From positions 4,092,001-4,156,000 of the forward strand of contig NZ_CP015378.1 of NCBI RefSeq assembly GCF_001629705.1: 64,000 bases of DNA. The letters run 5' to 3'. Origin of the DNA: Fictibacillus phosphorivorans (GTDB lineage: Bacteria > Bacillota > Bacilli > Bacillales > Fictibacillaceae). Both the position numbers and the translations under genes were made by a program. This document shows positions 43,320-52,731 of the stretch, piece after piece (position 1 is the stretch's first letter; each line of letters starts with the position of its first letter). The notes below the pieces were generated by a model that was given only the letters and a program-made list of their open reading frames with translations, was not told where the DNA came from and made no database searches.

Positions 43320-44711
43320 TTATTTACTTTCCGTTAACACCGGTCTAAATCTAGCCGCTGGATGATCATTAGGCAGCAAAGGTTGTCCAGGTGTAAACAA
43401 TTTTTCACGAAGCGTGCCCCTGTTGTACTCTTTTTTGTATAGTCCTCTTTCTTGAAGAACAGGTACAACAAGCTCTACAAAAGCTTCTAAGTCTCCTGGT
43501 GTTACAAGGTGATTTAGGTTAAAACCGTCTACGCCAGACTCTTCAAACTGCTTTTGAATACCATCCGCTACCTCTTCAGGGTTCCCCACTATGAAACTAC
43601 CTCTGTCAGGAGACTCGAAGCGATTCAATACTTCTCCCACTGTTAACGGTTTAGGCGCATCCGTAGTGAGTGTGGCGGCTTTATAATGTCCGCCCTCTGT
43701 TGATTTGTTGTACGAGAATGGAAGTTCCGGATCTAACTCTTCATACTCCGCGATATCATAACCGCTCGCTCCATACTGCGCTTTTGCAGCATCCGCGCTC
43801 CAAACACTTGCATATTCTTTGAATTTCTCCTCCGCCTCTTCAGTCGTTCTCCCCACCACCACGTTTAGGAAAGAGAAAATCTTCAGGTTTTCTGGATTTC
43901 GACCGTGCTTGATAGCGCGTTTACGAATATCGTCAACATAAAAGCGAATTCTCTCTGGTGTTGGACCACCTACAAAGATACACTCCGCATGCTTTGCCGC
44001 AAAATCACGGCCACGCTCAGACGTTCCAGCTTGGTAGATCACTGGCGTACGCTGAAGAGATGGTTCACTTAAGTGAGGTCCTTCCACGCTAAAATATTGT
44101 CCTTCATGGTTGATCTCATGAACTTTTTCAGGATCAACCAGTTTATTGTTCTCAACGTCTTCTACAACGGCTCCATCTTCCCAGCTGCTTTCCCAAAGTT
44201 TATAAGAAACATCTAAATATTCATCCGCGATGTTGTATCGTTCATCGTGCTTGATCATATTCTGCAGCCCAAAATTTCTCGCCGCGTTTGGCAGATAAGA
44301 AGTGACCACATTCCAAGCAATTCGCCCATTCGTTAGATGGTCTAGCGTAGAAAAGCGACGCGCGTTCCCAAACGGCTGTTCATACGTTGTGCTTACCGTC
44401 ACGGCAAAAGATAGATTTTCTGTTACGCTCGCCATAGCCGATACAAGTAATGCTGGATCGTTTAAAGGAACTTGAAGCCCATCTTGAATAGAAGGAGTTT
44501 TGCTTTGTTTATAAACGTCATAAACCCCTAACACATCTGCAAAGAACACAGCGTCAAACTTCCCTCTTTCTAAAAGCTTCGCATAGTCGATCCAATAGTT
44601 CAGATCCTTGTAACTTCTTTGTCTCTTGTTCTCAGGATGTTTCCAAAGACCATGAGAATTGTGCATAGCACTTGTCATCTCGAACGCGTTTAACAAAATT
44701 TTTTTACCCAA
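43320..44711 (-). CDS. LLM-class flavin-dependent monooxygenase (NtaA/SnaA/DszA type)
   Basis: 463 residues, TIM-barrel FMNH2-dependent monooxygenase. Typical strings: LNAFEMTSAMHNSHGLWKHP, AKLLERGKFDAVFFADVLG, GRIAWNVVTSY, and VGNPEEVADGIQ near the end. Relatives cleave C-S or C-N bonds in organosulfur compounds. The TTG at 44711 was chosen because GGAGGAA ends 6 bases before it; an in-frame ATG at 44726 sits on that same ribosome binding site. The gene follows a SAM riboswitch, which ties it to sulfur limitation. Confidence 0.87.
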   Translation of the reverse strand: MGKKILLNAFEMTSAMHNSHGLWKHPENKRQRSYKDLNYWIDYAKLLERGKFDAVFFADVLGVYDVYKQSKTPSIQDGLQVPLNDPALLVSAMASVTENLSFAVTVSTTYEQPFGNARRFSTLDHLTNGRIAWNVVTSYLPNAARNFGLQNMIKHDERYNIADEYLDVSYKLWESSWEDGAVVEDVENNKLVDPEKVHEINHEGQYFSVEGPHLSEPSLQRTPVIYQAGTSERGRDFAAKHAECIFVGGPTPERIRFYVDDIRKRAIKHGRNPENLKIFSFLNVVVGRTTEEAEEKFKEYASVWSADAAKAQYGASGYDIAEYEELDPELPFSYNKSTEGGHYKAATLTTDAPKPLTVGEVLNRFESPDRGSFIVGNPEEVADGIQKQFEESGVDGFNLNHLVTPGDLEAFVELVVPVLQERGLYKKEYNRGTLREKLFTPGQPLLPNDHPAARFRPVLTESK

Positions 44712-44754
44712 AATAACTTCCTCCATCCGAATATTTTGTACCCGCTCCAAGAGA

Positions 44755-44789
44755 AAATAAAAAAACCTCTTCAGCGTTGAGAAGAGGTT
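44755..44789 (-). terminator. Riboswitch terminator (LLM operon)
   Basis: AACCTCTTC-TCAACGCT-GAAGAGGTT then seven T on the minus strand, directly downstream of the SAM aptamer. Confidence 0.85.
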
Positions 44790-44823
44790 AATAAATACGT
44801 GAAATAAACATACGTATATAGAT

Positions 44824-44928
44824 TTCCTCTTATCTTTCAAGCTTTCGCTTGCTGGAATTGGCACAGTCTAAAAATAGTTGTTGCCGAGGCTTCAAAGGGC
44901 CAGTCCCTCCACCTCTCTCGATAAGGAA
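44824..44928 (-). promoter_or_regulatory. SAM-I riboswitch (S-box) for the LLM-metQ operon
   Basis: On the minus strand: TTCCTTATC P1 strand, GAGAGAGGTGGAGGGACTGG, GAAGCCTCGGCAAC, GTGCCAATTCCAGCAAG and closing GATAAGAGGAA. This is the full S-box consensus. SAM binding favours the terminator, so the operon is on when SAM is low. Confidence 0.95.
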
Positions 44929-45080
44929 TCGATACTATTCAATTTAATAACGAAATATACAGGAATAAAAATGGCCTGTCAATGCAATTTAGAGAAATAA
45001 AATAATTTTCTTAACAATCAGTTTTTAGTTGACAGTGGTTTGCTTTATCCTCTATAGTGATGACTAATAATTAAATATTT

Positions 45081-45193
45081 TTCTTATCAAGAGTCAGGGG
45101 AGGAACTGGTCCTACGATCCTGCAGCAACCGCTTTGAAAAAAGAAAGGTGCTAATTCCAGCAGATGTTTTTCTAATGTCTGAAAGATGAGAAA
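45081..45193 (+). promoter_or_regulatory. SAM-I riboswitch (S-box) for the acyl-CoA-dehydrogenase-like gene
   Basis: TTCTTATC P1 strand, AAGAGTCAGGGGAGGAACTGG, CCTGCAGCAACCG, GGTGCTAATTCCAGCAG and GATGAGAA close a second S-box, divergent from the first. Confidence 0.95.
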
Positions 45194-45218
45194 GCGTGTT
45201 AGCTTATGGAATCTACGT

Positions 45219-45249
45219 CCTCTTTCGTCTTTGAAAGAGGGCTTTTTTG
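45219..45249 (+). terminator. Riboswitch terminator (acyl-CoA-dehydrogenase-like gene)
   Basis: CCTCTTTC-GTCTT-TGAAAGAGG followed by GCTTTTTT. Confidence 0.85.
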
Positions 45250-45273
45250 TTTTCTCCGCTGTTCTTGTATGTA

Positions 45274-45400
45274 GTTGATTTCCGCTCCAGGTGCTCGCTT
45301 TCCGTGGGGCAATCGGTGAGCCCCTTGCCGCTTCGCGCCCTTAAGGGTCTAACCTGACCGCTTGTCCCACAGGAGTCTCTCACCTTGCGCTCCAATCAAC
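45274..45400 (-). repeat. Foldback intergenic repeat, copy 6
   Basis: Minus-orientation copy, GTTGATTTCCGCTCC at the left to AATCAAC at the right, with CGCTTTCCGTGGGGC and CCCACAGGAGTCTC blocks. It lies between the S-box terminator and the ribosome binding site of the regulated gene, inside the leader. Confidence 0.88.
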
Positions 45401-45467
45401 CTATCAAAGATGTCTAATAACAAAACCAATCTACTAAAACCTTGCTGAAAAAAATTAGGAGGGAACT

Positions 45468-46625
45468 ATGAGCATTCCATTGAGAAAAACCACTGAGATC
45501 AATCATTTTGAAGAAGCGATAAATACCGCACTAGCACTAAAAGAAGTTTTCAAGAAACGCGCAGATTTTGTAGATCAAGAAGGCGTTTTTCCTTATGAGA
45601 ACTTTCAAGATTTGAAGGATGCTGGCTTTCTTTCTCTTACCATCCCAATAGAATATGGTGGTAAAGGATTGAATCTACTTGAGTTCTTAACGATTCAAGA
45701 GCATTTAGCTGAGGGAGATGCTCCTACTGCCCTTTCTCTCGGCTGGCATCTCGGTACTCTTTTAGAAGCGGCGGAAAACCATCATTGGAGTGGTGATGCG
45801 TTCGCTGACCTTAGCCGGAAAGTAGTGGAACAAAAAGCACTCATCAACTTGGCACAAACAGAGCGTGCGACAGGAAGTCCTTCTCGCGGAGGTATTCCTA
45901 CAACAACCGCTGTTAAGAAAGCAGACGGATGGTTGATCAACGGAAGCAAAGCTTTTACTTCTATGGCAGAAGCTCTTGATTACTCGGTCGTCACCGCCAC
46001 TATTTCTGAAACTAACCATAAAGGTTTTTTCTTAGTGAACCATAGTGAAAAAGGGGTTTTTGTAAAAGAAACATGGGACAGTATCTCTATGAGAGGCACA
46101 AAAAGTGACGACCTCCTTTTGAAAGATGTTTATGTGTCCAAGGAAAACCTTCTTGTTGTTGAAGATGGAAAGAACATTGTTCCGAAAGGCTGGTATCTGC
46201 AAGTACCTGCTGTGTACTTAGGTATTGCAAGAGCAGCGCGGAATTACGCAATTAAATTTGCGTCAGAATATAGTCCTAACACATTATCAGGACTGATCTC
46301 AGACGTACCTGAGGTGAGAAGAAAGATTGGCAAGATTGAACTTGAGCTATTCCAAGCAAGAACAATTCTGCACGCCGTTGCTGAAAAATGGGTGAACCAC
46401 CCTGAACAGCGTCAGAATCTAGGAACAGAACTCGCTGCCGTTAAGCATTCTGTAACAAACAGTGCAAATCGAGTCGTAGACCTTGCGATGAGGATTGTTG
46501 GGGCTCGAAGTCTTTCTGTACAAAATCCGCTTCAGCGACATTTTAGGGATGTGAGAGCTGGTCTTCATAACCCACCAACAGATGATGCAATCGTCTATTC
46601 GTTAGCTGATGCTGCGCTTAAATAA
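45468..46625 (+). CDS. Acyl-CoA dehydrogenase family flavoprotein, sulfur-assimilation type
   Basis: 385 residues. ACAD fold: N-terminal helical domain (FQDLKDAGFLSLTIPIEYGGKG), beta domain (LAQTERATGSPSRGG, DSISMRGTKSDD) and C-terminal helices. The usual catalytic Glu position is not obvious, in keeping with the DszC/SfnC-like branch that acts as reduced-flavin-dependent oxygenases or desulfurases. Control by an S-box and the divergent monooxygenase support an organosulfur role. Start ATG 45468 after TAGGAGGGA. Confidence 0.82.
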   Translation: MSIPLRKTTEINHFEEAINTALALKEVFKKRADFVDQEGVFPYENFQDLKDAGFLSLTIPIEYGGKGLNLLEFLTIQEHLAEGDAPTALSLGWHLGTLLEAAENHHWSGDAFADLSRKVVEQKALINLAQTERATGSPSRGGIPTTTAVKKADGWLINGSKAFTSMAEALDYSVVTATISETNHKGFFLVNHSEKGVFVKETWDSISMRGTKSDDLLLKDVYVSKENLLVVEDGKNIVPKGWYLQVPAVYLGIARAARNYAIKFASEYSPNTLSGLISDVPEVRRKIGKIELELFQARTILHAVAEKWVNHPEQRQNLGTELAAVKHSVTNSANRVVDLAMRIVGARSLSVQNPLQRHFRDVRAGLHNPPTDDAIVYSLADAALK

Positions 46626-46746
46626 AATAGTCAACTGACAGATTCATGTTAAACTCACCATTTTTTTATATGATGAGATTTAAATCACCATAGGTTATTA
46701 TGGATACAATATATTTCCATATCAATCGATAAAAGGTGGTTTGCTC

Positions 46747-47529
46747 ATGAGAGCGCTTCTTACATTCACTTATTTACAAGCACTTTCTTGTATCTTTCCG
46801 GTCATCATCTTTGGAGCGTTAGCTCTTTCAAAGTTCGTCAGCATTCCGGTCATCCCTCGATACGACTTCATACTTCTTTTATGTCTCATCACACAGGTTG
46901 CAATGATTCTAACGAAACTTGAAACAATCGATGAGCTAAAAGTCATTTGTGTCTTTCACTTGATCGGCTTAGCACTAGAGTTATTCAAAGTTCATATGGG
47001 GTCTTGGAGCTATCCTGAAGAGGGTTATTCGAAAATTTATGGTGTGCCTCTTTACAGCGGTTTTATGTACGCAAGTGTAGCAAGTTATATATGCCAAAGC
47101 TGGCGGAGGCTCGACCTTCAGATTACGGGTTGGCCGTATCCTCTCTTTTCTTTTGGTATTTGTGTGCTGATCTATTTAAACTTTTTTATCCATCATTACT
47201 TGTTTGATGCCAGATGGATTCTTATCCTGCTTTTATTTCCTATCTTTTATAAGACCGTTGTTCATTATACGATCAACGAGCGTGTCTATAAGATGCCGAT
47301 CCTTCTTTCCTTTTTGCTGATCGGATTTTTCATCTGGATCGCTGAGAACATCACAACGTTTCTCGGTGCCTGGCAGTATCCGAACCAGGAAGTCTCTTGG
47401 TCACTCGTTCATATCGGTAAGATCAGCTCATGGTTTCTGCTCGTAATCATCAGCATCATTATTGTGGCACAGTTAAAACGGATAAAAAGTCACCAAGATG
47501 AGATTTTCACGCATACGAAACACCTTTAA
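46747..47529 (+). CDS. DUF817-like membrane protein
   Basis: 260 residues with eight or so membrane segments; early ALSCIFPVIIFGALALSK and WSYPEEGYSKIYGVPLYSGFMYASV are characteristic of this family. Function unknown. ATG 46747 lies 8 bases after AAGGTGG. Confidence 0.7.
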   Translation: MRALLTFTYLQALSCIFPVIIFGALALSKFVSIPVIPRYDFILLLCLITQVAMILTKLETIDELKVICVFHLIGLALELFKVHMGSWSYPEEGYSKIYGVPLYSGFMYASVASYICQSWRRLDLQITGWPYPLFSFGICVLIYLNFFIHHYLFDARWILILLLFPIFYKTVVHYTINERVYKMPILLSFLLIGFFIWIAENITTFLGAWQYPNQEVSWSLVHIGKISSWFLLVIISIIIVAQLKRIKSHQDEIFTHTKHL

Positions 47530-47575
47530 GCATTTGCTTGCATACAACGTCCCAAGAAACAGTAATAGCACATAA

Positions 47576-47610
47576 AAAAGGAGCATGGATAATCAAGCTC
47601 CTTTTGTTTT
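47576..47610 (+). terminator. Terminator of the DUF817 gene
   Basis: AAAAGGAGC...GCTCCTTTTGTTTT. Confidence 0.75.
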
Positions 47611-47710
47611 GTATTGATTGACCTCTTCTTCAACTAACGTTCCCTTTAGTTTTAACAGGTTAATACTTTTAAATTTTCTCTAACTTCAAATCAATGCAGA
47701 TAAGTTACCT

Positions 47711-48253
47711 TTAATACTGTTTTATTTGGTAATAGCCTCTGCAAAAATTTGTGTTCTTGGGTTTAATCGCAACTAGAAATGAATTAATGATATCTGAAGA
47801 AGATATCAAAGTGTTGAACCAACTTACAAATAATAGAATTAATTTGATATTTCCTGATACATAGAACGATAAAATGACTGGCACAACGGATAATACAATA
47901 AAGGGCAAGCTCATAAAGACCCAGAACCTAACTTTGTTGAGGATTGCGTTTGTATTTAGCCAAAAAAACATACCACTAAACGTTAGGCTAATATCACCTT
48001 TTTTGTTTATGACCAAAATGTGTATGCATTCATGAATGATGAAAACAAGAATGGCTATTAAGATGAGTAAAAATAGATTAATACTTGTAAATCCTGTAGT
48101 AAAGAAATGTGGTATCAAAAAGATGATTATCTGAAGTAGGTATACAAACTTCATATAATGTTTTCGATACCAATTATTTTGTATGAAAGGAATCCATTCT
48201 GATAGGTCCATACTCTTTTGTGGTAAGTGTCGAAACCAAAGTATAATAAGCAT
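47711..48253 (-). CDS. DUF3267-like membrane metalloprotease
   Basis: 180 residues with several hydrophobic segments and an HExxH motif (HECIH, 74-78) inside a membrane helix, the hallmark of this group of putative zinc peptidases. A second metal ligand cannot be placed. AT-richer than its neighbours. The 316-bp gap after it (48254-48569) shows no gene. Confidence 0.65.
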   Translation of the reverse strand: MLIILWFRHLPQKSMDLSEWIPFIQNNWYRKHYMKFVYLLQIIIFLIPHFFTTGFTSINLFLLILIAILVFIIHECIHILVINKKGDISLTFSGMFFWLNTNAILNKVRFWVFMSLPFIVLSVVPVILSFYVSGNIKLILLFVSWFNTLISSSDIINSFLVAIKPKNTNFCRGYYQIKQY

Positions 48254-48569
48254 TCACCTTCCTCAGTTAAACTAACTTCCTTATTTTAACATAAATAACC
48301 AATTAACCTTTTGGTTTGTTAATTTCTACACAATATATTTATAGCAATTAACATATCAATCAGCTTATAAAAATAACGTCTGCAATGTAAAATGATGAAA
48401 TCCCGTGTCAAAATCAACAAAAAGACAGTCCAATTCAGTTGCGGAAGGACTGCTTTAGCCAGTATTTTTTTCATTTACCATCCTTTCCAAGAAATCTGCA
48501 TGTTCAAGATGTCCCCTCCATATGAATACAGAGATGACGTTTGAACCTTTTTAGAGAGGAGCTCATCAG

Positions 48570-49748
48570 ATGGATAAGAACCATAAAGATCAACAGCAAC
48601 AAAGACAGATGCAGATTCCTCAGCCGATCCGCAGTGATGGTGCAGGTGCGACCGACTTAGGACCTCGTGACATCATGCGTGACATACAAAATCCGGATAT
48701 GCTAGTTTCTCCTGCAACAGATGCGGGAACTGTCCCGAATTTGCGCTTTTCCTATTCTGATACTCATATGCAATTAAATTTTGGGGGCTGGTCGAGAGAA
48801 ATTACGGTTCGTGAGCTTCCCGTCGCCAAGACCCTTGCCGGAGTGAATATGCGTCTTACCCCAGGCGGTGTTAGAGAGCTGCATTGGCATCAAGAAGCTG
48901 AATGGGCTTATATGATATTAGGCCGTGCTCGCATTACCTCGGTTGATCAAAACGGCAGGAATTTCATAGCCGACGTTAGTGAAGGCGATCTTTGGTATTT
49001 CCCGCCAGGCATCCCACACTCCATTCAAGGTCTTGAAGAAGGCTGTGAGTTTTTACTCGTTTTTGATAACGGAAGTTTTTCCGATCTTAGTACGTTTTCT
49101 ATTTCAGATTGGTTTGCACATACACCAAAAGAAGTACTCTCAGCTAATTTCGGTATACCGGAGAGCGCGTTTGCGAACATTCCGACTGAGCAACGTTATA
49201 TCTATCAATCTACGGTTCCAGGTCCGATTGAAACACAAGCTGTACCTGATCCCTATGGAACAGTTCCGTTAAGCTTCACACACCGTTTAATGGCACAGAA
49301 ACCTCTCGTTACTCCCGGTGGGACCGTTCGTATCGTTGATTCTACTAATTTTCCGATTTCACAGAGAATCGCTGCTGCTTTAGTTGAAATAAAACCTGGC
49401 GGAATGAGAGAGTTGCATTGGCATCCGAATAATGATGAGTGGCAATATTATTTAGCCGGTCAAGGGCGCATGACCGCTTTCGCTGGAAATGGCACAGCAC
49501 GAACGTTTGATGTAAGAGCGGGAGACGTGGGGTATGTTCCGTTTGCGTTCGGTCATTATGTACAAAATACCGGAAATAAGAGCCTCTGGTTTTTAGAAAT
49601 GTTTAAAAGTGACCGTTTTGCAGATGTTTCTTTAAACCAATGGATGGCTTTAACGCCCAAAGAAATCGTGCAAACGAATGTGAACGCTAGTCCTGAGCTC
49701 ATGAACTCTCTTAGAAAAGAAAAATGGCCAGTTGTGAAATATGATTAA
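48570..49748 (+). CDS. oxdC: Oxalate decarboxylase (bicupin)
   Basis: 392 residues, two cupin domains. N-terminal Mn site His105/His107/Glu111/His150; C-terminal site in [15 protein letters not shown] and FGHYVQN. The C-terminal Glu in FLEMF is kept. The N-terminal lid, SENST in B. subtilis OxdC, is SDLST here (171-175), so the Glu162 equivalent is Asp172. It converts oxalate to formate and CO2. Some paralogues are spore-coat proteins. ATG after GAGAGGAGC. Confidence 0.88.
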   Translation: MDKNHKDQQQQRQMQIPQPIRSDGAGATDLGPRDIMRDIQNPDMLVSPATDAGTVPNLRFSYSDTHMQLNFGGWSREITVRELPVAKTLAGVNMRLTPGGVRELHWHQEAEWAYMILGRARITSVDQNGRNFIADVSEGDLWYFPPGIPHSIQGLEEGCEFLLVFDNGSFSDLSTFSISDWFAHTPKEVLSANFGIPESAFANIPTEQRYIYQSTVPGPIETQAVPDPYGTVPLSFTHRLMAQKPLVTPGGTVRIVDSTNFPISQRIAAALVEIKPGGMRELHWHPNNDEWQYYLAGQGRMTAFAGNGTARTFDVRAGDVGYVPFAFGHYVQNTGNKSLWFLEMFKSDRFADVSLNQWMALTPKEIVQTNVNASPELMNSLRKEKWPVVKYD

Positions 49749-49771
49749 ATGCACGATCATACCTATTAACG

Positions 49772-49802
49772 GCGATTAGAAACTACTAATCGCTTTCTTT
49801 CA
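49772..49802 (+). terminator. Terminator of oxdC
   Basis: GCGATTAG-AAACTA-CTAATCGC then TTTCTTTC. Confidence 0.75.
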
Positions 49803-49944
49803 TTCTTTCTAGTAAAACTACTTCCCCTACCTCTATGCATACACACCACTTACACCTTGTCCGCATAATCTACTAGTAATAATCTGATAGATTATTCTCT
49901 GATTTAGATTTTAGTTCAGAGTGAAAATAGGAGGGAAAGTTCGT

Positions 49945-50442
49945 ATGTACCACCATTATGATCATGATTCGTACGCACATATGAAAAGAGATTGTGAGTG
50001 CAAGCATAGAAAAATTCAGCCTTGCCAAAAGGTTTCTGCCTTTAAAGCGGTTAAAGATCTGTTTCAATTTATTTTAGGCACAACACCAAATCAAGTCATT
50101 TATCCGGTAGAAGTTTTTGATAGCAATAATGAATATAATCCAGATACATCAACGTTTGTTCCAAAAAGCAATGGCATTTATACGTTTACAGCTAGTATCT
50201 TTTTGCCGATTTATACGGGAACACCCTATTCTGCATTCGTCGGCATTCGTGTAAACGGCGAAATTGTTGCAGGAAATCAAGAAACGATTACATCGCCAAA
50301 CGCGATCGTCGCTACTTCATCTCTCGTCGAGTTAAGAAGAGGCGATGAAGTTCAAGTAGTGGCTTCAAGTCCTTCGGGCGCAACGATAGAAATTGAGGTA
50401 AATCCAATCGCAACTCGTTTTGAGGGAGCGAAGATAGGTTAA
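49945..50442 (+). CDS. C1q/TNF-like spore-surface type protein
   Basis: 165 residues. A His/Cys-rich N-terminus (MYHHYDHDSYAHMKRDCECKH) precedes a jelly-roll C1q-like domain (YNPDTSTFVPKSNGIYTFT, SSLVELRRGDEVQVV). C1q-like domains occur in Bacillus exosporium proteins; no signal peptide. Role inferred. ATG after AGGAGGG. Confidence 0.65.
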   Translation: MYHHYDHDSYAHMKRDCECKHRKIQPCQKVSAFKAVKDLFQFILGTTPNQVIYPVEVFDSNNEYNPDTSTFVPKSNGIYTFTASIFLPIYTGTPYSAFVGIRVNGEIVAGNQETITSPNAIVATSSLVELRRGDEVQVVASSPSGATIEIEVNPIATRFEGAKIG

Positions 50443-50450
50443 TGAATGTT

Positions 50451-50479
50451 GGAAGGTGAACCCTATCACCTTCCTTTTT
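50451..50479 (+). terminator. Terminator of the C1q-like gene
   Basis: GGAAGGTGA-ACCCTA-TCACCTTCC then TTTTTC. Confidence 0.85.
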
Positions 50480-50574
50480 CGTTGTTTCATGTGAAACAAT
50501 CCATGAAACCCTCTCGTAGAGCACGCTATATAAGGTATAATTTCCCTATTACAATCTCGTTTAGGAGTAATCCA

Positions 50575-51441
50575 ATGACAGAAAAAAACGTACGCAGATC
50601 AAATTACATCCTTCATGCAAAGAGCGCGCAATATCATTGGGACGGCACAGGACTTCTCTCTATTAAAACCTTTTTGAACGGAAAAGCTTATTACAAAACA
50701 AATCGTGGATATTTTGCCGTTGAAGAAGGGAATTACCTGCTACTCAATCAAGGTCCCTACACCATAACCATAGACGAACAAAAAGAAGTAGAATCGTTCT
50801 GTGTCTTTTTCCAAGAAGATTTTGCGAACGATGTATTCCGTAATCTGTCCGTTTCCGATCATCAACTATTAGATGATCCTTATACGACTCATACATCAGC
50901 TTCCTTTTTTGAAAAAACGTATGAACAAAGCCAGGTTCTGACTCAGCAAATGAGCCTCTTAAAACATATGACAAATCAATACCCACTTGACTCCAACATG
51001 TTAGATGAACAATTTTATTCCATAATGACCACTCTATTTAGAGAACAAATGAAAACTTTTAAAGAAATCGATCGGTTGGATTTAGCCCGTAAATCAACAC
51101 GCGAAGAAATTTATAAACGAGTAAGTACAGCACATGAATACATAAGAGCCTTTTATGATAAACAACTTACGCTTGATGAGATTGCAGCAATCTCATGCTT
51201 ATCTCCTAATCACCTGTTAAGAAATTACTCAACTCTCTACAAAAAAACACCTTTTCAGCATATTGCTGAGCTAAGAATTGCTAAATCAATCACCTTACTA
51301 GAGACAACCGAATACTCCATGACTGATATTACCTATGAAATTGGCTTGAATAACCCTGTTTCATTCAGCAGATTATTTAAGCAACATCTGGGCATCTCTC
51401 CCCTTCAATATCGCAAAAAGGTGATTTTGGATAAGAAATAG
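50575..51441 (+). CDS. AraC family transcriptional regulator
   Basis: 288 residues: N-terminal cupin-like sensing domain (GYFAVEEGNYLLLNQGPYTI) and a C-terminal AraC DNA-binding domain (LTLDEIAAISCLSPNHLLRNY ... MTDITYEIGLNNPVSFSRLFK). The start 50575 follows TAGGAGTAA. Followed after 57 bp by a VOC gene, which it may regulate. Confidence 0.87.
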   Translation: MTEKNVRRSNYILHAKSAQYHWDGTGLLSIKTFLNGKAYYKTNRGYFAVEEGNYLLLNQGPYTITIDEQKEVESFCVFFQEDFANDVFRNLSVSDHQLLDDPYTTHTSASFFEKTYEQSQVLTQQMSLLKHMTNQYPLDSNMLDEQFYSIMTTLFREQMKTFKEIDRLDLARKSTREEIYKRVSTAHEYIRAFYDKQLTLDEIAAISCLSPNHLLRNYSTLYKKTPFQHIAELRIAKSITLLETTEYSMTDITYEIGLNNPVSFSRLFKQHLGISPLQYRKKVILDKK

Positions 51442-51498
51442 CTATTATTACTGGTTATGATGAATGATGAAGAAGAAAAGATTAAGGGAGAGGTTAAC

Positions 51499-51885
51499 AT
51501 GACGATTCAGACAAATAGCATAAAAAAAGTTGGACAAGTTGCAGTACCTGTTCAAGATATTAAACGCTCCATTCACTTTTATAAGGACGTATTAGGATTA
51601 CAACTTCTTTTCAACACCGATCATATGGCATTCTTTGATTGTGACGGACTAAGAATCATGCTCAGCCTGCCTGAAAAAGAAGAATTTGCGGGAACTAGCT
51701 CGGTTATATACTTTCAAGTGGGAGACATCACAGAATCCTATAAAGAGCTTAAAAGGAAAGAAGTTACTTTCCTAGGCGCTCCTCATATTGTTGCTAAGAT
51801 GGAAAATACGGAAACATGGATGGTATTCTTTAAAGATTCAGAAGGGAATACTCATGCTTTAATGAGTGAAGTTGTAATATCATAA
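51499..51885 (+). CDS. VOC family protein
   Basis: 128 residues, VOC fold: VGQVAVPVQDIKRSIHFYKDVLGLQL at the start and MVFFKDSEGNTHALMSE at the end. Ligand unknown. ATG 51499 after AAGGGAGAGG. Probably co-transcribed with the AraC gene. Confidence 0.82.
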   Translation: MTIQTNSIKKVGQVAVPVQDIKRSIHFYKDVLGLQLLFNTDHMAFFDCDGLRIMLSLPEKEEFAGTSSVIYFQVGDITESYKELKRKEVTFLGAPHIVAKMENTETWMVFFKDSEGNTHALMSEVVIS

Positions 51886-51894
51886 GTTGTACAG

Positions 51895-51924
51895 AAAAGG
51901 TGCCTACTTGTAGCACCTTTTTTT
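51895..51924 (+). terminator. Terminator of the VOC gene
   Basis: AAAAGGTGC-CTACTTGTA-GCACCTTTTTTT. Confidence 0.85.
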
Positions 51925-52038
51925 GGTTTGCGATTTTAATAATAGGAATGGATTGTGACGTTTAAAAATACACATCCTAGAAAATATCCAAGTTTTGCTA
52001 TAGACTAAAAAACATATCAAGTAATGATGTGGTGATAA

Positions 52039-52731
52039 ATGATGTTTAAAATTTTGCTTATAGAAGATGATGCGACGCTATTCGGCGAGATCAAGGAGCG
52101 ATTGTCTCAATGGTCGTATGAAGTGTATGGTATTACAGACTTTGGACGAGTGATGCAGGAGTTTACAGAGATTAAACCTGACCTGGTTGTCATCGATATT
52201 CAGCTTCCAAAGTTTGATGGCTTTCATTGGTGCCGAAATATTCGATCGCATTCTAACATACCGATCATCTTTTTATCTTCTCGTGACCATCCGAGCGATA
52301 TGGTCCTATCCATGCAGCTCGGTGCGGACGACTTTGTTCAAAAACCATTTCACTTTGAAGTATTGATCGCTAAGATACATGCGATTCTCAGGCGCGTTTA
52401 TAATTACAATACAGATACCGTTAGTCTCAAAACGTGGTGCGGCGCTCAAATCGATTATGAAAAGAATATCGTAACGAACGAAAAGGGTACCGTTGAACTG
52501 ACTAAGAATGAAGTGTTTATTCTGAAACTCCTGATCGAGCAAAAGAATAAAATTGTAAGTCGTGATAATCTCATCAACAGCTTATGGGATGATAAAAAGT
52601 TTATTAGTGACAATACCCTCACCGTGAATGTGAATCGCTTAAGAAAACGTCTAGAGGAAATCGAACTCGGACAATTTATTGAAACGAAAGTGGGACAAGG
52701 CTATCGTGCAATAGAAGAGGATTCTGTATGA
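52039..52731 (+). CDS. bceR: BceR-like response regulator
   Basis: 230 residues, OmpR/PhoB type. Receiver with IEDDATLF and phosphorylated Asp in LVVIDIQLPKFDG; winged-helix domain with VELTKNEVFILKLL and VGQGYRAIEE. The following kinase and ABC transporter identify it as a BceR-type regulator of peptide-antibiotic defence. Ribosome binding site GTGGTGAT. Overlaps the kinase gene by 4 bp (ATGA). Confidence 0.88.
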   Translation: MMFKILLIEDDATLFGEIKERLSQWSYEVYGITDFGRVMQEFTEIKPDLVVIDIQLPKFDGFHWCRNIRSHSNIPIIFLSSRDHPSDMVLSMQLGADDFVQKPFHFEVLIAKIHAILRRVYNYNTDTVSLKTWCGAQIDYEKNIVTNEKGTVELTKNEVFILKLLIEQKNKIVSRDNLINSLWDDKKFISDNTLTVNVNRLRKRLEEIELGQFIETKVGQGYRAIEEDSV

